From Providencia sp. (GTDB lineage: Bacteria; Pseudomonadota; Gammaproteobacteria; Enterobacterales; Enterobacteriaceae), in NCBI RefSeq assembly GCF_003533305.1, contig NZ_DOEH01000011.1:1-37265 (forward strand): a stretch of 37,265 bases of DNA, in the 5' to 3' direction. How positions within the stretch are numbered: position 1 is the first letter of the stretch; the number at the start of each line of letters is the position of its first letter. Below, in pieces: positions 11,501 through 23,305 of the stretch. The position numbers and the translations under genes are program-made. Below the pieces are notes generated by a model. It was not told where the DNA came from. It did no database searches and was given only the letters and a program-made list of their open reading frames with translations.

Positions 11501-12780
11501 TGCGTCTGATTGATGAATTCGGTCGTACTAAAGAGAGTTACAAAGTGCCTTATGGTGCGCACCTTACTAAAGGTGATGGTGCGTCAGTTGCTGGCGGCGA
11601 GACCGTTGCTAACTGGGATCCGCATACAATGCCAGTTGTCAGTGAAGTTACCGGTATTATCCGTTTCTCTGACATGCTTGATGGCCAGTCAATGACTCGC
11701 CAGACTGATGAATTAACAGGTCTGTCGTCAATCGTTGTTCTGGATAGCGCTGAGCGTACAGCAAGTGGTAAGGATTTACGTCCTGCATTGCGTGTTATCG
11801 ATGCAAATGGTAATGATGTTCTTATTCCTAACACAGACATGCCTACTCAGTACTTCTTACCGGGTAAAGCAATTGTTCAGTTAGATGATGGCATCGCTAT
11901 CAAAGCGGGTGATACTTTAGCGCGTATTCCACAGGAATCTGTGGGTACTAAAGATATCACGGGTGGTCTACCACGTGTTGCTGACTTGTTTGAAGCTCGT
12001 CGTCCGAAAGAGCCTGCTATCCTTGCTGAAATCAGCGGGATAATCTCGTTCGGTAAAGAGACCAAAGGTAAGCGTCGTCTGGTTATCACTCCATTAGATG
12101 GTTCTGAGCCGTACGAAGAGATGATCCCTAAATGGCGTCAGCTCAACGTGTTTGAAGGTGAGATCGTTGAACGCGGTGACGTAGTTTCCGATGGTCCAGA
12201 GTCTCCGCATGATATTCTACGTCTACGTGGTGTTCATGCTGTTACTCGTTACATCACTAACGAAGTTCAGGAAGTTTACCGCTTACAAGGCGTTAAGATA
12301 AACGATAAACACATTGAAGTTATCGTGCGTCAGATGCTGCGTAAAGTCACTATCGCGGATGCAGGAAGTTCTGAATTCCTCGAAGGTGAGCAGATTGAGT
12401 ACTCACGTGTGAAAGTTGCGAACCGTAAACTTGAGCTCGATGGTAAAATCACAGCAAATTATGCTCGTGACTTGTTGGGTATTACTAAAGCATCTCTGGC
12501 AACAGAATCCTTTATCTCAGCAGCATCGTTCCAAGAAACAACTCGCGTACTGACAGAAGCTGCGGTAGCAGGTAAACGTGATGAACTGCGCGGTCTGAAA
12601 GAGAACGTTATTGTTGGACGTCTGATCCCTGCTGGTACAGGTTTTGCTTACCATCAGGAACGTATTCGTCGTCGTCATCTGAATGATGTAGTGGAAGCTC
12701 CACAAGTCAGCGCAGATGAAGCAACAGCGAACTTGGCTGAACTGTTAAATGCAGGCTTTTCAAGTGGTAATCAGAAGTAA
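8557..12780 (+). CDS. rpoC: DNA-directed RNA polymerase subunit beta'
   Basis: The beta' subunit carries the catalytic Mg of RNA polymerase. The product has 1407 residues, the E. coli length, and starts with GTG after a GACAGGAGC ribosome binding site. Visible motifs are the N-terminal zinc site ([20 protein letters not shown], near residue 70), the catalytic loop [12 protein letters not shown] (about 458-469), the trigger-loop region [18 protein letters not shown], and the second zinc site with [20 protein letters not shown]. It is the last gene of the core operon, and a strong terminator follows about 30 bases after the stop. Confidence 0.99.
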   Translation: MKDLIKFLKAQTKTEEFDAIKIALASPDMIRSWSFGEVKKPETINYRTFKPERDGLFCARIFGPVKDYECLCGKYKRLKHRGVICEKCGVEVTQTKVRRERMGHIELASPTAHIWFLKSLPSRIGLLLDMPLRDIERVLYFESYVVVEGGMTSLERAQILTEEQYLDALEEFGDEFDAKMGAEAIQGLLKNLDLENECETLREELNETNSETKRKKLTKRIKLLEAFILSGNKPEWMILNVLPVLPPDLRPLVPLDGGRFATSDLNDLYRRVINRNNRLKRLLDLAAPDIIVRNEKRMLQEAVDALLDNGRRGRAITGSNKRPLKSLADMIKGKQGRFRQNLLGKRVDYSGRSVITVGPYLRLHQCGLPKKMALELFKPFIYGKLELRGLATTIKAAKKMVEREEAVVWDILDEVIREHPVMLNRAPTLHRLGIQAFEPILIEGKAIQLHPLVCAAYNADFDGDQMAVHVPLTLEAQLEARALMMSTNNILSPASGEPIIVPSQDVVLGLYYMTRDCVNAKGEGMVLAGPKEAERVYRSGHASLHARVKVRITEEVKDTEGNITINTGLVDTTVGRAILWMIVPKGLPFELVNQALGKKAISKMLNTCYRVLGMKPTVIFADQIMYTGFAYAARSGASVGIDDMVIPEKKAGIIAEAEAEVAEIQEQFQSGLVTAGERYNKVIDIWAAANERVAKAMMENLSTESVINRDGIEEQQVSFNSIFMMADSGARGSAAQIRQLAGMRGLMAKPDGSIIETPITANFREGLNVLQYFISTHGARKGLADTALKTANSGYLTRRLVDVAQDLVVTEDDCGTHEGILMTPVIEGGDVKEPLRERVLGRVTAEDILNPGTADILVPRNTLLHEKLCDLLEANSVDSVKVRSVVSCETDFGVCAHCYGRDLARGHIINKGEAIGVIAAQSIGEPGTQLTMRTFHIGGAASRAAAESSIQVRNSGTLKLFNAKYVTNSEGKLVITSRNTELRLIDEFGRTKESYKVPYGAHLTKGDGASVAGGETVANWDPHTMPVVSEVTGIIRFSDMLDGQSMTRQTDELTGLSSIVVLDSAERTASGKDLRPALRVIDANGNDVLIPNTDMPTQYFLPGKAIVQLDDGIAIKAGDTLARIPQESVGTKDITGGLPRVADLFEARRPKEPAILAEISGIISFGKETKGKRRLVITPLDGSEPYEEMIPKWRQLNVFEGEIVERGDVVSDGPESPHDILRLRGVHAVTRYITNEVQEVYRLQGVKINDKHIEVIVRQMLRKVTIADAGSSEFLEGEQIEYSRVKVANRKLELDGKITANYARDLLGITKASLATESFISAASFQETTRVLTEAAVAGKRDELRGLKENVIVGRLIPAGTGFAYHQERIRRRHLNDVVEAPQVSADEATANLAELLNAGFSSGNQK

Positions 12781-12810
12781 TTACTGATTTCACTATAGTA
12801 GCTTGATAAA

Positions 12811-12841
12811 AACTGGCGTCCGAAAGGCGCCAGTTTTTTTA
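12811..12841 (+). terminator. Terminator of the rpoBC operon
   Basis: ACTGGCG (12812-12818) pairs with CGCCAGT (12828-12834), and a run of T residues follows. It sits about 30 bases after the rpoC stop and closes the ribosomal-protein/RNA-polymerase transcription unit. Confidence 0.92.
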
Positions 12842-13022
12842 TAATTATTTTATTGAATGGCTAGAAACAGTAATTAGTTATTTATATCCCATCTCCTTTA
12901 TTTCTTTCAGTTTTCTCATAAAACTACATTTTTTTATATTATTCAAATAATAAACTGATTAATTATTTCAAATTTTTATTTAATTTCTAACCTAATAAAA
13001 AAGATAAGTTCCTTCTATTAAT
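12842..13022. other. AT-rich gene-free stretch after rpoC
   Basis: This stretch is made mostly of A and T, with no frame of useful length and no ribosome binding site. Many sequences could serve as -10 boxes, so no promoter can be picked with confidence. The abrupt change in composition from rpoC marks the left edge of the accessory segment. Confidence 0.5.
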
Positions 13023-13037
13023 TAAGGAGGCTTGTAA

Positions 13038-13124
13038 GTGAGAAATGAAGTAATAATAATGACTCCAGTATTAATCACAGGCTGGTTAAATAATATATTT
13101 AAATTTAATTTTATATATCTATAG
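13038..13124 (+). CDS. Possible 28-codon micro-ORF upstream of the VWA gene
   Basis: A perfect AAGGAGG (13024-13030) sits seven bases before a GTG, followed by 27 further sense codons and a TAG stop. The predicted peptide is hydrophobic: it starts (V/M)RNEVIIMTPVLITGWLN and ends FKFNFIYL. I do not recognise it. It could be a small membrane peptide, a leader peptide influencing the next gene, or a decayed gene end. The ribosome binding site is the only strong evidence. The VWA gene starts 32 bases after its stop. Confidence 0.3.
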   Translation: MRNEVIIMTPVLITGWLNNIFKFNFIYL

Positions 13125-13128
13125 ATAT
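13115..13128. promoter_or_regulatory. Perfect 14-bp palindrome before the VWA gene
   Basis: ATATCTATAGATAT is its own reverse complement. It overlaps the micro-ORF stop codon and lies 28 bases before the VWA start, a position suitable for an operator. It consists mainly of A and T in an AT-rich region, so chance cannot be excluded. Confidence 0.3.
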
Positions 13129-13156
13129 TAGGAATGATAAAATATAAAGGGAAATA

Positions 13157-14110
13157 ATGATGACTGAAAATAATTTTGAATTTGATAATAATAAAGATGG
13201 TTTCGCTTCCTCAGATATAACTTCTACCTTGATGAATGTGAGTAATCTATCTCAGATAGTGACAGGTAGCGGTCCAATAGCACTTGATATTGTTATTATT
13301 ATTGATACTAGTGGTTCAATGTCGGATGAATCGACAGATCTTAGCCAACAAATCGATATAGCTATTGAGAAGGCCTCAGCTAGCTGCCCTTCACAACTTA
13401 GAGCAACATTTTTGGGAATACAAGGAACGTGGGACAATACAAAGTTTGATCAAACGGTAAGCAATTACCTTACTGGACTTGGTATTAGTCAAAGTAGCTT
13501 ACAAGCGAGATTGCCATTTAAAGAGATTGATGGAATTGACCATGCTGGTAATAAAGAAGATTTATGTCGTGCAGTTATTGATGTGAGTCACTACTTTGAT
13601 TGGCGTGATGATGCACGTAGAGCTATTTTTGTCCTTGGTGATGAAGGAATGGAGGGTGGTGGTGGAATATTAACGAATGCAGCAGTACTAAAAAATAATG
13701 AAGCTATTTTTGCTGCTCAAAATGCACATGCTAAAGTATATACCTATCAGGGAACGCCAAATGATGATCCGTCAAATATTGATCGTTTCCCAACATTAGC
13801 TGAGAGAGATAAAATTACAAAAGAATATGAGCGGCTCGCATTAGAAACGGGTGGCCGTTCTTATATTTATACAACAGGGATTGCAAATTTTGCACTCGTT
13901 TTACAAGAGATACTTTGTGATAGTTTGAATCCACCTGCTGATTTAAATACAGAAGTATCAAATTGTACAAGTGTGTGTGAGTATCTTCCTACTATTTTAT
14001 TAACAGTTAATACATTGGCAGAAATAATTAATAAAACAATTGATTCTTGTTGTCCAAAAGAAATCAATAAACACCATGAAACTTCAAAACTATGTGAATG
14101 TAAACATTGA
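13157..14110 (+). CDS. VWA-domain protein with cysteine-rich C-terminus, function unknown
   Basis: The 317-residue product contains a von Willebrand factor A fold from about residue 42 to 252. The metal-binding (MIDAS) signature is DTSGSMSDES at 50-59 (D50, S52, S54), and a second acidic motif FVLGDEGMEGGGG lies at 158-170 with D162 as the likely third MIDAS ligand. The usual MIDAS threonine loop is not obvious; AGNKEDL at 130-136 lies about where it would be expected. There is no signal peptide or membrane segment. The last 48 residues contain six cysteines (270, 274, 298, 299, 313, 315), suggesting a metal site or disulfides. Two adjacent ATG codons follow AAGGGA; the second, at 13160, has better spacing. 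VWA domains usually mediate protein contacts. Codon use is AT-rich, unlike rpoC. I cannot assign a role. Confidence 0.85.
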   Translation: MMTENNFEFDNNKDGFASSDITSTLMNVSNLSQIVTGSGPIALDIVIIIDTSGSMSDESTDLSQQIDIAIEKASASCPSQLRATFLGIQGTWDNTKFDQTVSNYLTGLGISQSSLQARLPFKEIDGIDHAGNKEDLCRAVIDVSHYFDWRDDARRAIFVLGDEGMEGGGGILTNAAVLKNNEAIFAAQNAHAKVYTYQGTPNDDPSNIDRFPTLAERDKITKEYERLALETGGRSYIYTTGIANFALVLQEILCDSLNPPADLNTEVSNCTSVCEYLPTILLTVNTLAEIINKTIDSCCPKEINKHHETSKLCECKH

Positions 14111-14147
14111 GAAAAATAGTTATTATATAATAAAGTAATCTTTAATT

Positions 14148-14176
14148 AAAAAGAGAGGAATATTTCCCCTCTTTTT
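14148..14176. terminator. Bidirectional terminator between the VWA gene and dcuC
   Basis: AAAAAGAG (14148-14155) pairs with CTCTTTTT (14169-14176), with two further G-C pairs inside. A-runs and T-runs on opposite sides let it serve both converging genes. Confidence 0.8.
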
Positions 14177-14214
14177 AGTTACATGATTATTTGAATATTA
14201 AGTGATTAAATACG

Positions 14215-15588
14215 TTAATAGAATATCCCGATAATCGCACAGTGAGCCACGAAACCGACCATGAGTGGTACAGCCGTTCGCTTAACAACATCAAACGGCT
14301 GTAACTTAGCTCCACTTGATACCGCAATGATGACCCCTGCGACGGGTGACATTCCTCGACCCATATGTGATGCTTGTTGCATAGGTAGAATCATTGAGAT
14401 TGGATTTACACCCATACTGTGAGCTATTTGTGGGATCAACTCGACAAATGCTAGGAATGGCGCATTACCCGACCCCATGATAATAGCAGCAGCGAGTGTT
14501 ACAACAGCAAAGACTAAAGCCATAGCAAATGGTGGTAAGCCAACAGATTCAGCCATGATAATTAATTGGTCAATGGCGCCACTGACTTTAATACCATGAG
14601 CGAAGACACCCGCAGCAACCAATAATCCTACAACGTTACTAAAGGCGTGACCCATACCATTTAAAAAGGTTTGGAAGCCATTACAAACGATTTTGAAATT
14701 ACGTACTCTCACTGTTTCAATGACCATACAAATTGTCATTGCGATTAGAACAATCGTAACTACGTCTAAGTGAATGCCTTCAAAGAACAGATTTGAGGTT
14801 CCGACAGCCATGATAATCGGTAACATAGGAAGTAGTGCATAATATCCCGGTACTGATTTGGTGCTGTCATTTTTTTCGTGAGACGAAACGGCTTTACCTA
14901 TTTCAGGTATAAACCCTTGCTTACGGTCACAATGACGTTGCCAAAAAATATGTGTAATACCGACAACAAGGACAGTTGCTAATGCCGCAGGTCCTTGGTA
15001 GTAAAGTACATATTCAACCACTGACATATCGACTGCTTTTGCACCACGAATGGCATCAATTGCCGTTGGCGTATAAGCCACACCAAGTGAGGTCGCGATA
15101 ACCCCAGCCGCAGAAGCTGGCGATAAACCAAGACCAATCATGATAGGGAACATGGTGCCCATCAATAAGACTGCGAGGCCAGTTGCTGATGGAATCGCAA
15201 GTTGTAAAACACTGGCTAGTAGGAATGAGAAAAATAGCAGTACATAAGGTGAACGCATATTTTTCAATGGTTTTGTTGCAACGCGGACAACGGCTTCATT
15301 AGCGCCGATATGATCCATATATTGAGCAAATCCCATCAGCGCCATGATCATTAAACCAAGGTCAGCGGCACGGCTACTGAACAAATCGCGCATAACTTCA
15401 AAAGGATCGAGCCAAGTGATCCCCGTGGTTGCAACATTTTTAGGAAGAATAGGACCCCAACCGAGGGCAAGGGTACAGATCATCAATGCTAAACCCGCAA
15501 TTAATAATACGGGTTCAGCTTTGTATCCTTTTAGAATAAAACGTGCAACCAAAACAACGATGATAAGAACCGTTAGAATTGGGATCAT
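14215..15588 (-). CDS. dcuC: DcuC-family anaerobic C4-dicarboxylate carrier
   Basis: The 457-residue protein is hydrophobic throughout, with about a dozen membrane segments. It aligns by eye with E. coli DcuC (461 residues): both share DLGLMIMALMGFAQYMDHIGAN-type and GSGNAPFLAFVELIPQIAHS-type blocks, and a C-terminal PVAGVIIAVSSGAKLQPFDVVKRT-type block. The family exports succinate or exchanges it for fumarate during anaerobic growth. Its ATG overlaps the pepT stop by four bases (ATGA), so the two genes are translationally coupled. The symbol is by family; DcuD-like or other dicarboxylate specificity is possible. Confidence 0.8.
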   Translation of the reverse strand: MIPILTVLIIVVLVARFILKGYKAEPVLLIAGLALMICTLALGWGPILPKNVATTGITWLDPFEVMRDLFSSRAADLGLMIMALMGFAQYMDHIGANEAVVRVATKPLKNMRSPYVLLFFSFLLASVLQLAIPSATGLAVLLMGTMFPIMIGLGLSPASAAGVIATSLGVAYTPTAIDAIRGAKAVDMSVVEYVLYYQGPAALATVLVVGITHIFWQRHCDRKQGFIPEIGKAVSSHEKNDSTKSVPGYYALLPMLPIIMAVGTSNLFFEGIHLDVVTIVLIAMTICMVIETVRVRNFKIVCNGFQTFLNGMGHAFSNVVGLLVAAGVFAHGIKVSGAIDQLIIMAESVGLPPFAMALVFAVVTLAAAIIMGSGNAPFLAFVELIPQIAHSMGVNPISMILPMQQASHMGRGMSPVAGVIIAVSSGAKLQPFDVVKRTAVPLMVGFVAHCAIIGIFY

Positions 15589-16838
15589 GCTTTAGCTCCT
15601 GGTTTGAAGCGTTCAGCGGTGATTTGTACTACTTGCTTCAATACATCACTGGCTGCATATAAAGATTTCACTGGTAGGTATTCATAGATTGAATGGAAAT
15701 TGTGAGCACCGGTAAAGATATTCGGGCAAGGTAAACCATTTTGTGATAGAGCCGCGCCATCATAGCCACCACGCATAGGAATAACTTTAGGAGTGATACC
15801 ACAAGCTTGATAAGCATCAACTGCAATATCAATAGGATAGCGATTTTCACCTTGTAAACTGTTATAGACGTTTGAATAGCGGTCTGCGAGGATACAGGTG
15901 ACGCTTTCTGCTCCCCACAAATCTTCACAGTGATCTGCTAATTTTTTCAAAAACGCCATGCGAGTACGGTAGCCATCTTCAGTAAAATCGCGGACATCCA
16001 ATTTTAAGACCGTGCGTGCACTATTGCCAGACATCTGCTTAACCCAGTAATAGCCTTCGCGACCATCTGTATATTCAGGAGCTTCACCGCCGGGTAACAT
16101 TGCGATAAATTTTTGTGCCATTAGAAGGGAATTTTTTAGTTTTCCTTTTGCTGACATAGGATGAGCCGACTTACCGGTAAAAATAACTTCTACATCACCT
16201 GCATTCCAGTTCTCATAAACCAGCTCGCCGATACCACAACAGTCTAATGTATAAGCGAAATCCGCACCAAATTCTTTAACATCAAATACTTTTGCACCGC
16301 GAAGCCCTTGCTCTTCATCAGGAACAAAGCCAATTTTAATTGTACCGTGTTTGATTTCTGGGTTTTGTTTGAAATATTGCAGCATATCCATAATCGATGC
16401 GATAGCGGCTTTATCATCTGCGCCGAGTAAGCTCGTACCATCAGTGACGATGATATCGTCACCTAAATAGTCAGCAAGTTCAGGGAATTCGCTTTTACGC
16501 AGGTAGATATTTAGCGCTTTATTCATGCAAATATCTTCACCGTTATAAGGTAGAATTTGCGCTTTAGTGTCATTAGTTTGTTCCGCACTGGTGTCTAAGT
16601 GGCCAAAGAAAGCCACCGTTGGCACATCATAATCCAGGTTAGAGGGCAATGTTGCCGTGACAATCGCAGTATCACGTAACTTAATATCTTCAATGCCTAA
16701 TGCTTCGAGTTCTTTAACTAATTTTTGTGCAAGTACGCGCTGGCCTTCTGATGATGGCATGATGCCTGCTGCGCCTTTTTCCCGATCGGTGGTGGTGTTA
16801 ACTTTGGTGTAAGAAATAAAACGGTCAACGATATTCAT
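15585..16838 (-). CDS. pepT: Peptidase T (tripeptide aminopeptidase)
   Basis: PepT is a cytoplasmic dinuclear-zinc M20 peptidase that removes the N-terminal residue of tripeptides. The product has 417 residues from the chosen start (E. coli 408). Catalytic motifs are visible in order: FFGHLDTSAEQT, GTSLLGADDKAAIASIM (bridging Asp), FVPDEEQGLRG (catalytic Glu pair), YTLDCCGIGEL, and the C-terminal IFTGAHNFHSIYE histidine. I chose ATG at 16838 (MNIVDRFISYTK) because it matches the family N-terminus and follows GGAG; an upstream extension of eight residues is possible. It is rather divergent from E. coli PepT. The gene is coupled to dcuC. Salmonella pepT is anaerobically induced by FNR, which fits this partnership. 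Confidence 0.88.
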   Translation of the reverse strand: MNIVDRFISYTKVNTTTDREKGAAGIMPSSEGQRVLAQKLVKELEALGIEDIKLRDTAIVTATLPSNLDYDVPTVAFFGHLDTSAEQTNDTKAQILPYNGEDICMNKALNIYLRKSEFPELADYLGDDIIVTDGTSLLGADDKAAIASIMDMLQYFKQNPEIKHGTIKIGFVPDEEQGLRGAKVFDVKEFGADFAYTLDCCGIGELVYENWNAGDVEVIFTGKSAHPMSAKGKLKNSLLMAQKFIAMLPGGEAPEYTDGREGYYWVKQMSGNSARTVLKLDVRDFTEDGYRTRMAFLKKLADHCEDLWGAESVTCILADRYSNVYNSLQGENRYPIDIAVDAYQACGITPKVIPMRGGYDGAALSQNGLPCPNIFTGAHNFHSIYEYLPVKSLYAASDVLKQVVQITAERFKPGAKA

Positions 16839-16959
16839 TCTTTCTATTCTCCGGCATCGCAATGATGAATATTTTATACTTTTGTTTTGTTTATGAATGT
16901 AATCTCATTTCAACAGTATTCTTTTATCATGGAAAATAATAAGACGAGTATCAGATATT

Positions 16960-16973
16960 TTGATTTTTTTTAA
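16960..16973 (-). promoter_or_regulatory. Possible FNR site upstream of pepT-dcuC
   Basis: TTGATTTTTTTTAA matches the FNR consensus (TTGAT-N4-ATCAA) perfectly in the left half and at three of five positions in the right half. A TATTAT -10-like box on the minus strand (16936-16941) lies roughly where a class II FNR promoter would have it. The region is AT-rich, so this is weak evidence. Confidence 0.25.
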
Positions 16974-17388
16974 GAAATGCTACCGAGTGTATAAAATGAA
17001 TAATTAATAGTGGTTTTAATTACTTAATGAACTAAAATATTTGACCTTAGCTATATATTGATTTTTGTTGTTAATTAATTGATATTAAACAGTTAGTTAT
17101 ATTTATCTTATCCTATATTTATGTAACATTCCCTATTATCCCTTCTTATCTTAAATTCTATTGTTAATACACTTATTTTGTGTTTTGGCATTTTTATTTA
17201 TAATTCCAACTCGATTTGCAGCAGAGTCTAAAATACTAAAGTCATATTTTATTATATTTGTTTATATATGCGTAATTACCTATTAAAAAATAAAGTTTAT
17301 TTTTAGCTATTAATACATTTTATTGTTCATTTAATGAAAAAAGATACTCAGGACTTAACAAGTCATCGTCACAAGTAGTAATAAATCA
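16974..17388. other. Long AT-rich gene-free interval between pepT and thiH
   Basis: More than 400 bases consist mostly of A and T, with stop codons in all frames. I see no RNA gene, repeat or convincing small ORF. Two further TTGAT half-sites (17058-17062 and 17079-17083) are present but have no partner half. Confidence 0.5.
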
Positions 17389-17416
17389 GGGGCTAATCTT
17401 TTTTTAAATTAGCCCC
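17389..17416 (-). terminator. Terminator of the thi operon
   Basis: GGGGCTAAT (17389-17397) and ATTAGCCCC (17408-17416) form a perfect 9-bp stem. It begins five bases after the thiH stop on the minus strand and is followed there by the T-rich TGATTTATTA. Confidence 0.85.
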
Positions 17417-17421
17417 TAATA

Positions 17422-18543
17422 TTAGCGCCCTAAGTAGCCATCCCAATCTTTCCAAACGGGTTGTAGCCCTGATTTTACCAAGGCTTGTGCAACTTGCGCA
17501 GCACTACGATTATCATGAGGTGTGAATTGTTCTAATTCTTCCGTTGAGTCTGCATAGCCTCCTGGCTGTGTTTTTGAACCAGCACTGACATTATTAATCG
17601 CTAAAGGTACTACATGGTCACGAAAATAAGGTGATTCTCGTGTAGATAATGACAGTTCAACATTTGGTGCTAATAAGCGAAAAGCACAAATCAGTTGCAC
17701 CAGTTCTGTGTCATTCATTAAAGAGGCAGGTTCAATGCCACCAGCACAAGGTCGCAGGCGAGGAAATGAAATAGAGTAACGCGTTTGCCAATAATGTTGC
17801 TGTAGATAAAGCAGATGTTCGGCAACCATATAACAGTCAGTTCGCCAGCTATTTGATAACCCAATGAGTGCACCTAAACCAATTTTATCAATACCTGCTT
17901 GACCTAAACGTTCGGGGGTTGCTAATCGCCAATGAAAATCTTGTTTTTTGCCTTTAAGATGATGAAGCTGATAGGTGGGTTCATGATAAGTTTCTTGGTA
18001 AACCATTACCCCATCAAGACCTAGCGATTTTAATTCTCGATATTCGTCTGTGCTTAATGGCTGCACTTCCATCATTAACGAACTAAAATATTGGCGAATA
18101 ATCGGCAGATAGCGCCGAAAATAATCCATTCCCACTTTGCTTTGATGTTCGCCAGTCACGAGCAATAAACTGTCAAATCCTATCTTGCGTATGGTTTCGC
18201 ATTCATTAATGATTTCAGTCTCATTAAGTGTTTTACGTTTAATTCGATTGCTCATTGAAAAACCACAATAAGTACAATCGTTTGCGCATAAATTTGACAG
18301 ATATAATGGAACATAAAAACCAACAGCATGGCCAAATCGTTGCCTTGTGAGCTTTTGTGCTTTTTGTGCCATTTGTTCGATGAAAGGGCGAGCGGCAGGG
18401 GAAAGTAACGCCATAAAATCGTCGAGTGTTAACGTATCACTTGCTAAGGCATCCGTGACATTTTTTGAGGTTTTACTATGAATACTTAAGGTAATATCGT
18501 CCCAATTGAGCGCCTGTAAGCGTTCACTGAAGCTGGCGTTCAT
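17422..18543 (-). CDS. thiH: 2-iminoacetate synthase ThiH
   Basis: ThiH is a radical-SAM enzyme that cleaves tyrosine to dehydroglycine (2-iminoacetate) and p-cresol, supplying the C2-N3 unit of the thiazole ring. The product has 373 residues (E. coli 377). The 4Fe-4S motif [10 protein letters not shown] (CxxxCxxC) lies near residues 86-95, and later TIM-barrel blocks include [15 protein letters not shown] and [12 protein letters not shown]. Its ATG overlaps the thiG stop (ATGA), and ThiH acts in a complex with ThiG. It is the last gene of the operon. Confidence 0.98.
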   Translation of the reverse strand: MNASFSERLQALNWDDITLSIHSKTSKNVTDALASDTLTLDDFMALLSPAARPFIEQMAQKAQKLTRQRFGHAVGFYVPLYLSNLCANDCTYCGFSMSNRIKRKTLNETEIINECETIRKIGFDSLLLVTGEHQSKVGMDYFRRYLPIIRQYFSSLMMEVQPLSTDEYRELKSLGLDGVMVYQETYHEPTYQLHHLKGKKQDFHWRLATPERLGQAGIDKIGLGALIGLSNSWRTDCYMVAEHLLYLQQHYWQTRYSISFPRLRPCAGGIEPASLMNDTELVQLICAFRLLAPNVELSLSTRESPYFRDHVVPLAINNVSAGSKTQPGGYADSTEELEQFTPHDNRSAAQVAQALVKSGLQPVWKDWDGYLGR

Positions 18544-19310
18544 TGCAGCTCCCCTAAGAAACTCGTTAAAGGGCTTGATGCTTGAGCTTGTTGTTTTGAT
18601 GCTGCAAGACCACCTTGATAGGCAAGTTCGGCCGCTTCAACTGCCATTTTGAAAGCTTTAGCCATCAATATGGGTTGTTTAGCAACAGCAATCGCGGTAT
18701 TAACAAGGACAGCATCTGCGCCCATTTCTATTGCTTCGACTGCATGGCTTGGTGCGCCAATACCAGCATCAACGATAACGGGAATACGTGCTTGCTCGAT
18801 AATAATTCGTAGCATTTCTTTGGTGACTAAGCCTTTATTTGTGCCAATTGGTGCACCCAGAGGCATAACTGCGGCGCAACCGACTTCTTCTAAGCGTCGA
18901 CATAAAACTGGATCAGCACTGCAATAGGGAAGTACCACAAAACCTTCTTTGACGAGTTGTTCTGCTGCTAATAATGTTTCAATCGGATCCGGCAATAAGT
19001 ATTGCATATCTGGATGAATTTCCAGTTTAACCCAATGAGTACCTAGTGCTTCACGAGCAAGACGTGCGGCAAATATGGCTTCTTGCGCGTTCTTTGCCCC
19101 AGAGGTATTTGGCAATAATTTGATACCGAGCTCTTGTAATGGCAGCAAAATACCATCGTCTTGTCCTCGTAAATCAATTCGTTTCATGGCCATAGTGACT
19201 AATTGACTGCCTGATGCTTTGATAGATTCTTGCATCACGCTAGCGCTAGCAAATTTACCTGTGCCCGTAAATAAACGCGATTGAAATGTGAAATCTGCAA
19301 TTTTTAACAT
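18540..19310 (-). CDS. thiG: Thiazole synthase ThiG
   Basis: ThiG condenses deoxyxylulose 5-phosphate, dehydroglycine from ThiH and sulfur from ThiS thiocarboxylate into the thiazole phosphate. The 256-residue product has the family length. The motifs FTGTGKF, the catalytic-lysine region TMAMKR, and the phosphate-binding segments [14 protein letters not shown] and [12 protein letters not shown] are visible. The ATG follows a GGAGG site located at the end of thiS, and the stop overlaps the start of thiH, indicating tight coupling. Confidence 0.98.
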   Translation of the reverse strand: MLKIADFTFQSRLFTGTGKFASASVMQESIKASGSQLVTMAMKRIDLRGQDDGILLPLQELGIKLLPNTSGAKNAQEAIFAARLAREALGTHWVKLEIHPDMQYLLPDPIETLLAAEQLVKEGFVVLPYCSADPVLCRRLEEVGCAAVMPLGAPIGTNKGLVTKEMLRIIIEQARIPVIVDAGIGAPSHAVEAIEMGADAVLVNTAIAVAKQPILMAKAFKMAVEAAELAYQGGLAASKQQAQASSPLTSFLGELQ

Positions 19311-19312
19311 GA

Positions 19313-19513
19313 TTAGCCTCCTGCAATAGCTTGAAATAGCAAGATATTATCTTTTTCATTAATAAGATGACTATCCCACTGGCTCTTAGGAATGACGATT
19401 TGGTTTATTGCTAGTGCTGAGCCTGATGTTTGGCGACCAAGTGTGATAAACAATTGAGTGACCGTCATTGGCGATGCAAACTGCATCGGTTGGTCATTAA
19501 TTATGATATGCAT
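19313..19513 (-). CDS. thiS: Sulfur carrier protein ThiS
   Basis: ThiS is a ubiquitin-fold sulfur carrier whose C-terminal glycine is adenylated by ThiF and converted to a thiocarboxylate. The product has 66 residues starting [12 protein letters not shown] and ending with the required Gly-Gly (LLFQAIAGG). I chose the ATG at 19513, preceded by AGAGGAAAC; longer upstream frames belong to the overlapping thiF sequence. The gene overlaps the end of thiF by 13 bases, and thiG begins two bases after its stop. Confidence 0.96.
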   Translation of the reverse strand: MHIIINDQPMQFASPMTVTQLFITLGRQTSGSALAINQIVIPKSQWDSHLINEKDNILLFQAIAGG

Positions 19514-20259
19514 GTTTCCTCTCGACAGATAGAGCACTGCATAGATGGGGTGAGCTGCAATGTATTCCAATGTTGTTGTTTTCCATCGAATAAACGCAAT
19601 TTACCACTAAGAGAAGAAGGCAGACCGACTAGCAACTTAATCGCTTCGAGTGCTTGTAATGTGCCAATAATGCCGACGACAGGACCTAAAACACCCGCGG
19701 TACGGCAGTTGCGTTGTGGCTCCTCATTTTCAGGATAAAGACAGGCATAACAGCCTGAGCTAAATGGCGGCTCAAACACCATGAGCTGCCCGCCAAAACC
19801 GACAGCACTGCCGCTGATTAAGGCTTTATTCGTTTTAACACAAGCCATGTTGACAGCATGGCGAGTTGCCATATTGTCACAGCAATCAAGGACTAAATCG
19901 ACTTGTGCGACTAACGGAATTAATGTATCGATATCCAATTTTTTCTGTAAAACGTGTGTTTTTATCAGCGGGTTTAATTGGTTAAGTCGATGGGCGGCTA
20001 ATTGTGCTTTAGATTTTGAAATATCATCAGTGTTGTAGAGCATTTGCCGTTGTAGATTTGAAACATGCAATTCATCGTGATCGGCAAGCCATATCTCACC
20101 AACACCCGCCCCCGCTAAATAGAGACTCGCGGGTGAGCCTAATCCTCCTAGACCCACAATGAGTACTTTGCTATTTTTGAGTTTCTGTTGTCCTACAGGG
20201 CTGACATCTTCCAGTAATAGCTGGCGGCTGTAACGCATAAATTCTTGGTCACTTAACAT
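19501..20259 (-). CDS. thiF: ThiS adenylyltransferase ThiF
   Basis: ThiF is an E1-like enzyme that adenylates the ThiS C-terminus. The 252-residue product (E. coli 251) starts MLSDQEFMRYSRQLLLEDV. The ATP-binding glycine loop VGLGGLGSPASLYLAGAGVG, the SNLQRQ segment, the DCCDNMATR motif, and two zinc-binding cysteine pairs (CYACLYP and CSIC) are present. I chose the ATG at 20259 because it matches the family start and follows AAGGAGC. thiE lies about 100 bases upstream, the largest gap within the operon, and it is AT-rich. Confidence 0.97.
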   Translation of the reverse strand: MLSDQEFMRYSRQLLLEDVSPVGQQKLKNSKVLIVGLGGLGSPASLYLAGAGVGEIWLADHDELHVSNLQRQMLYNTDDISKSKAQLAAHRLNQLNPLIKTHVLQKKLDIDTLIPLVAQVDLVLDCCDNMATRHAVNMACVKTNKALISGSAVGFGGQLMVFEPPFSSGCYACLYPENEEPQRNCRTAGVLGPVVGIIGTLQALEAIKLLVGLPSSLSGKLRLFDGKQQHWNTLQLTPSMQCSICREETCIS

Positions 20260-20358
20260 GATAAGCTCCTTCGAATAATCATAATGAGCCATATTTATAT
20301 TTTTCATAATTATCAATAAAATTAATAAATTATGGATTTCATTATGATTACCAATTAA

Positions 20359-23078
<2,720 letters not shown>

Positions 23079-23201
23079 GTTCGGAGGAGTAATAATAAGA
23101 CGTTGCGTATTGTGTTGTAATTCACCATATCGTTTGTTTTTCAATCACCGGTTTTAGGTGAGATTAAGTCAAAAATGATGGTTAATACGCTGAGTGATTA
23201 C

Positions 23202-23299
23202 TCTTGTTCCCTTCGCGGGTATTAACCCGATCAGGTTCCGCGGATCCCGAATTAACGGTCTCAGCCCGATGCAAATGCATACTAGGCACTCCGACAAGA
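23202..23299 (-). ncRNA. TPP riboswitch (thi box)
   Basis: The minus strand contains the thi-box core: GTCGGAGTGCC, GGCTGAGA, then CCTGATCGGGTTAATACC and GCGAAGGGAACAAG. CTTGT and ACAAG at the two ends close the P1 helix. It binds thiamine pyrophosphate and turns down thiCEFSGH. Its 5' end coincides with the transcription start predicted from the promoter just upstream. Confidence 0.97.
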
Positions 23300-23305
23300 A
23301 TAATC

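Noticed and set aside
12940..14197. A 12-bp inverted repeat (12940-12951 and 14186-14197) flanking the VWA gene, resembling mobile-element ends
   Set aside because: Both copies are almost pure A and T in AT-rich DNA, no target duplication or transposase is seen, and the match stops abruptly; chance is likely.
16863..17388. Small RNA gene in the AT-rich pepT-thiH gap
   Set aside because: No promoter-terminator pair or stable hairpin other than the thi terminator could be defined.
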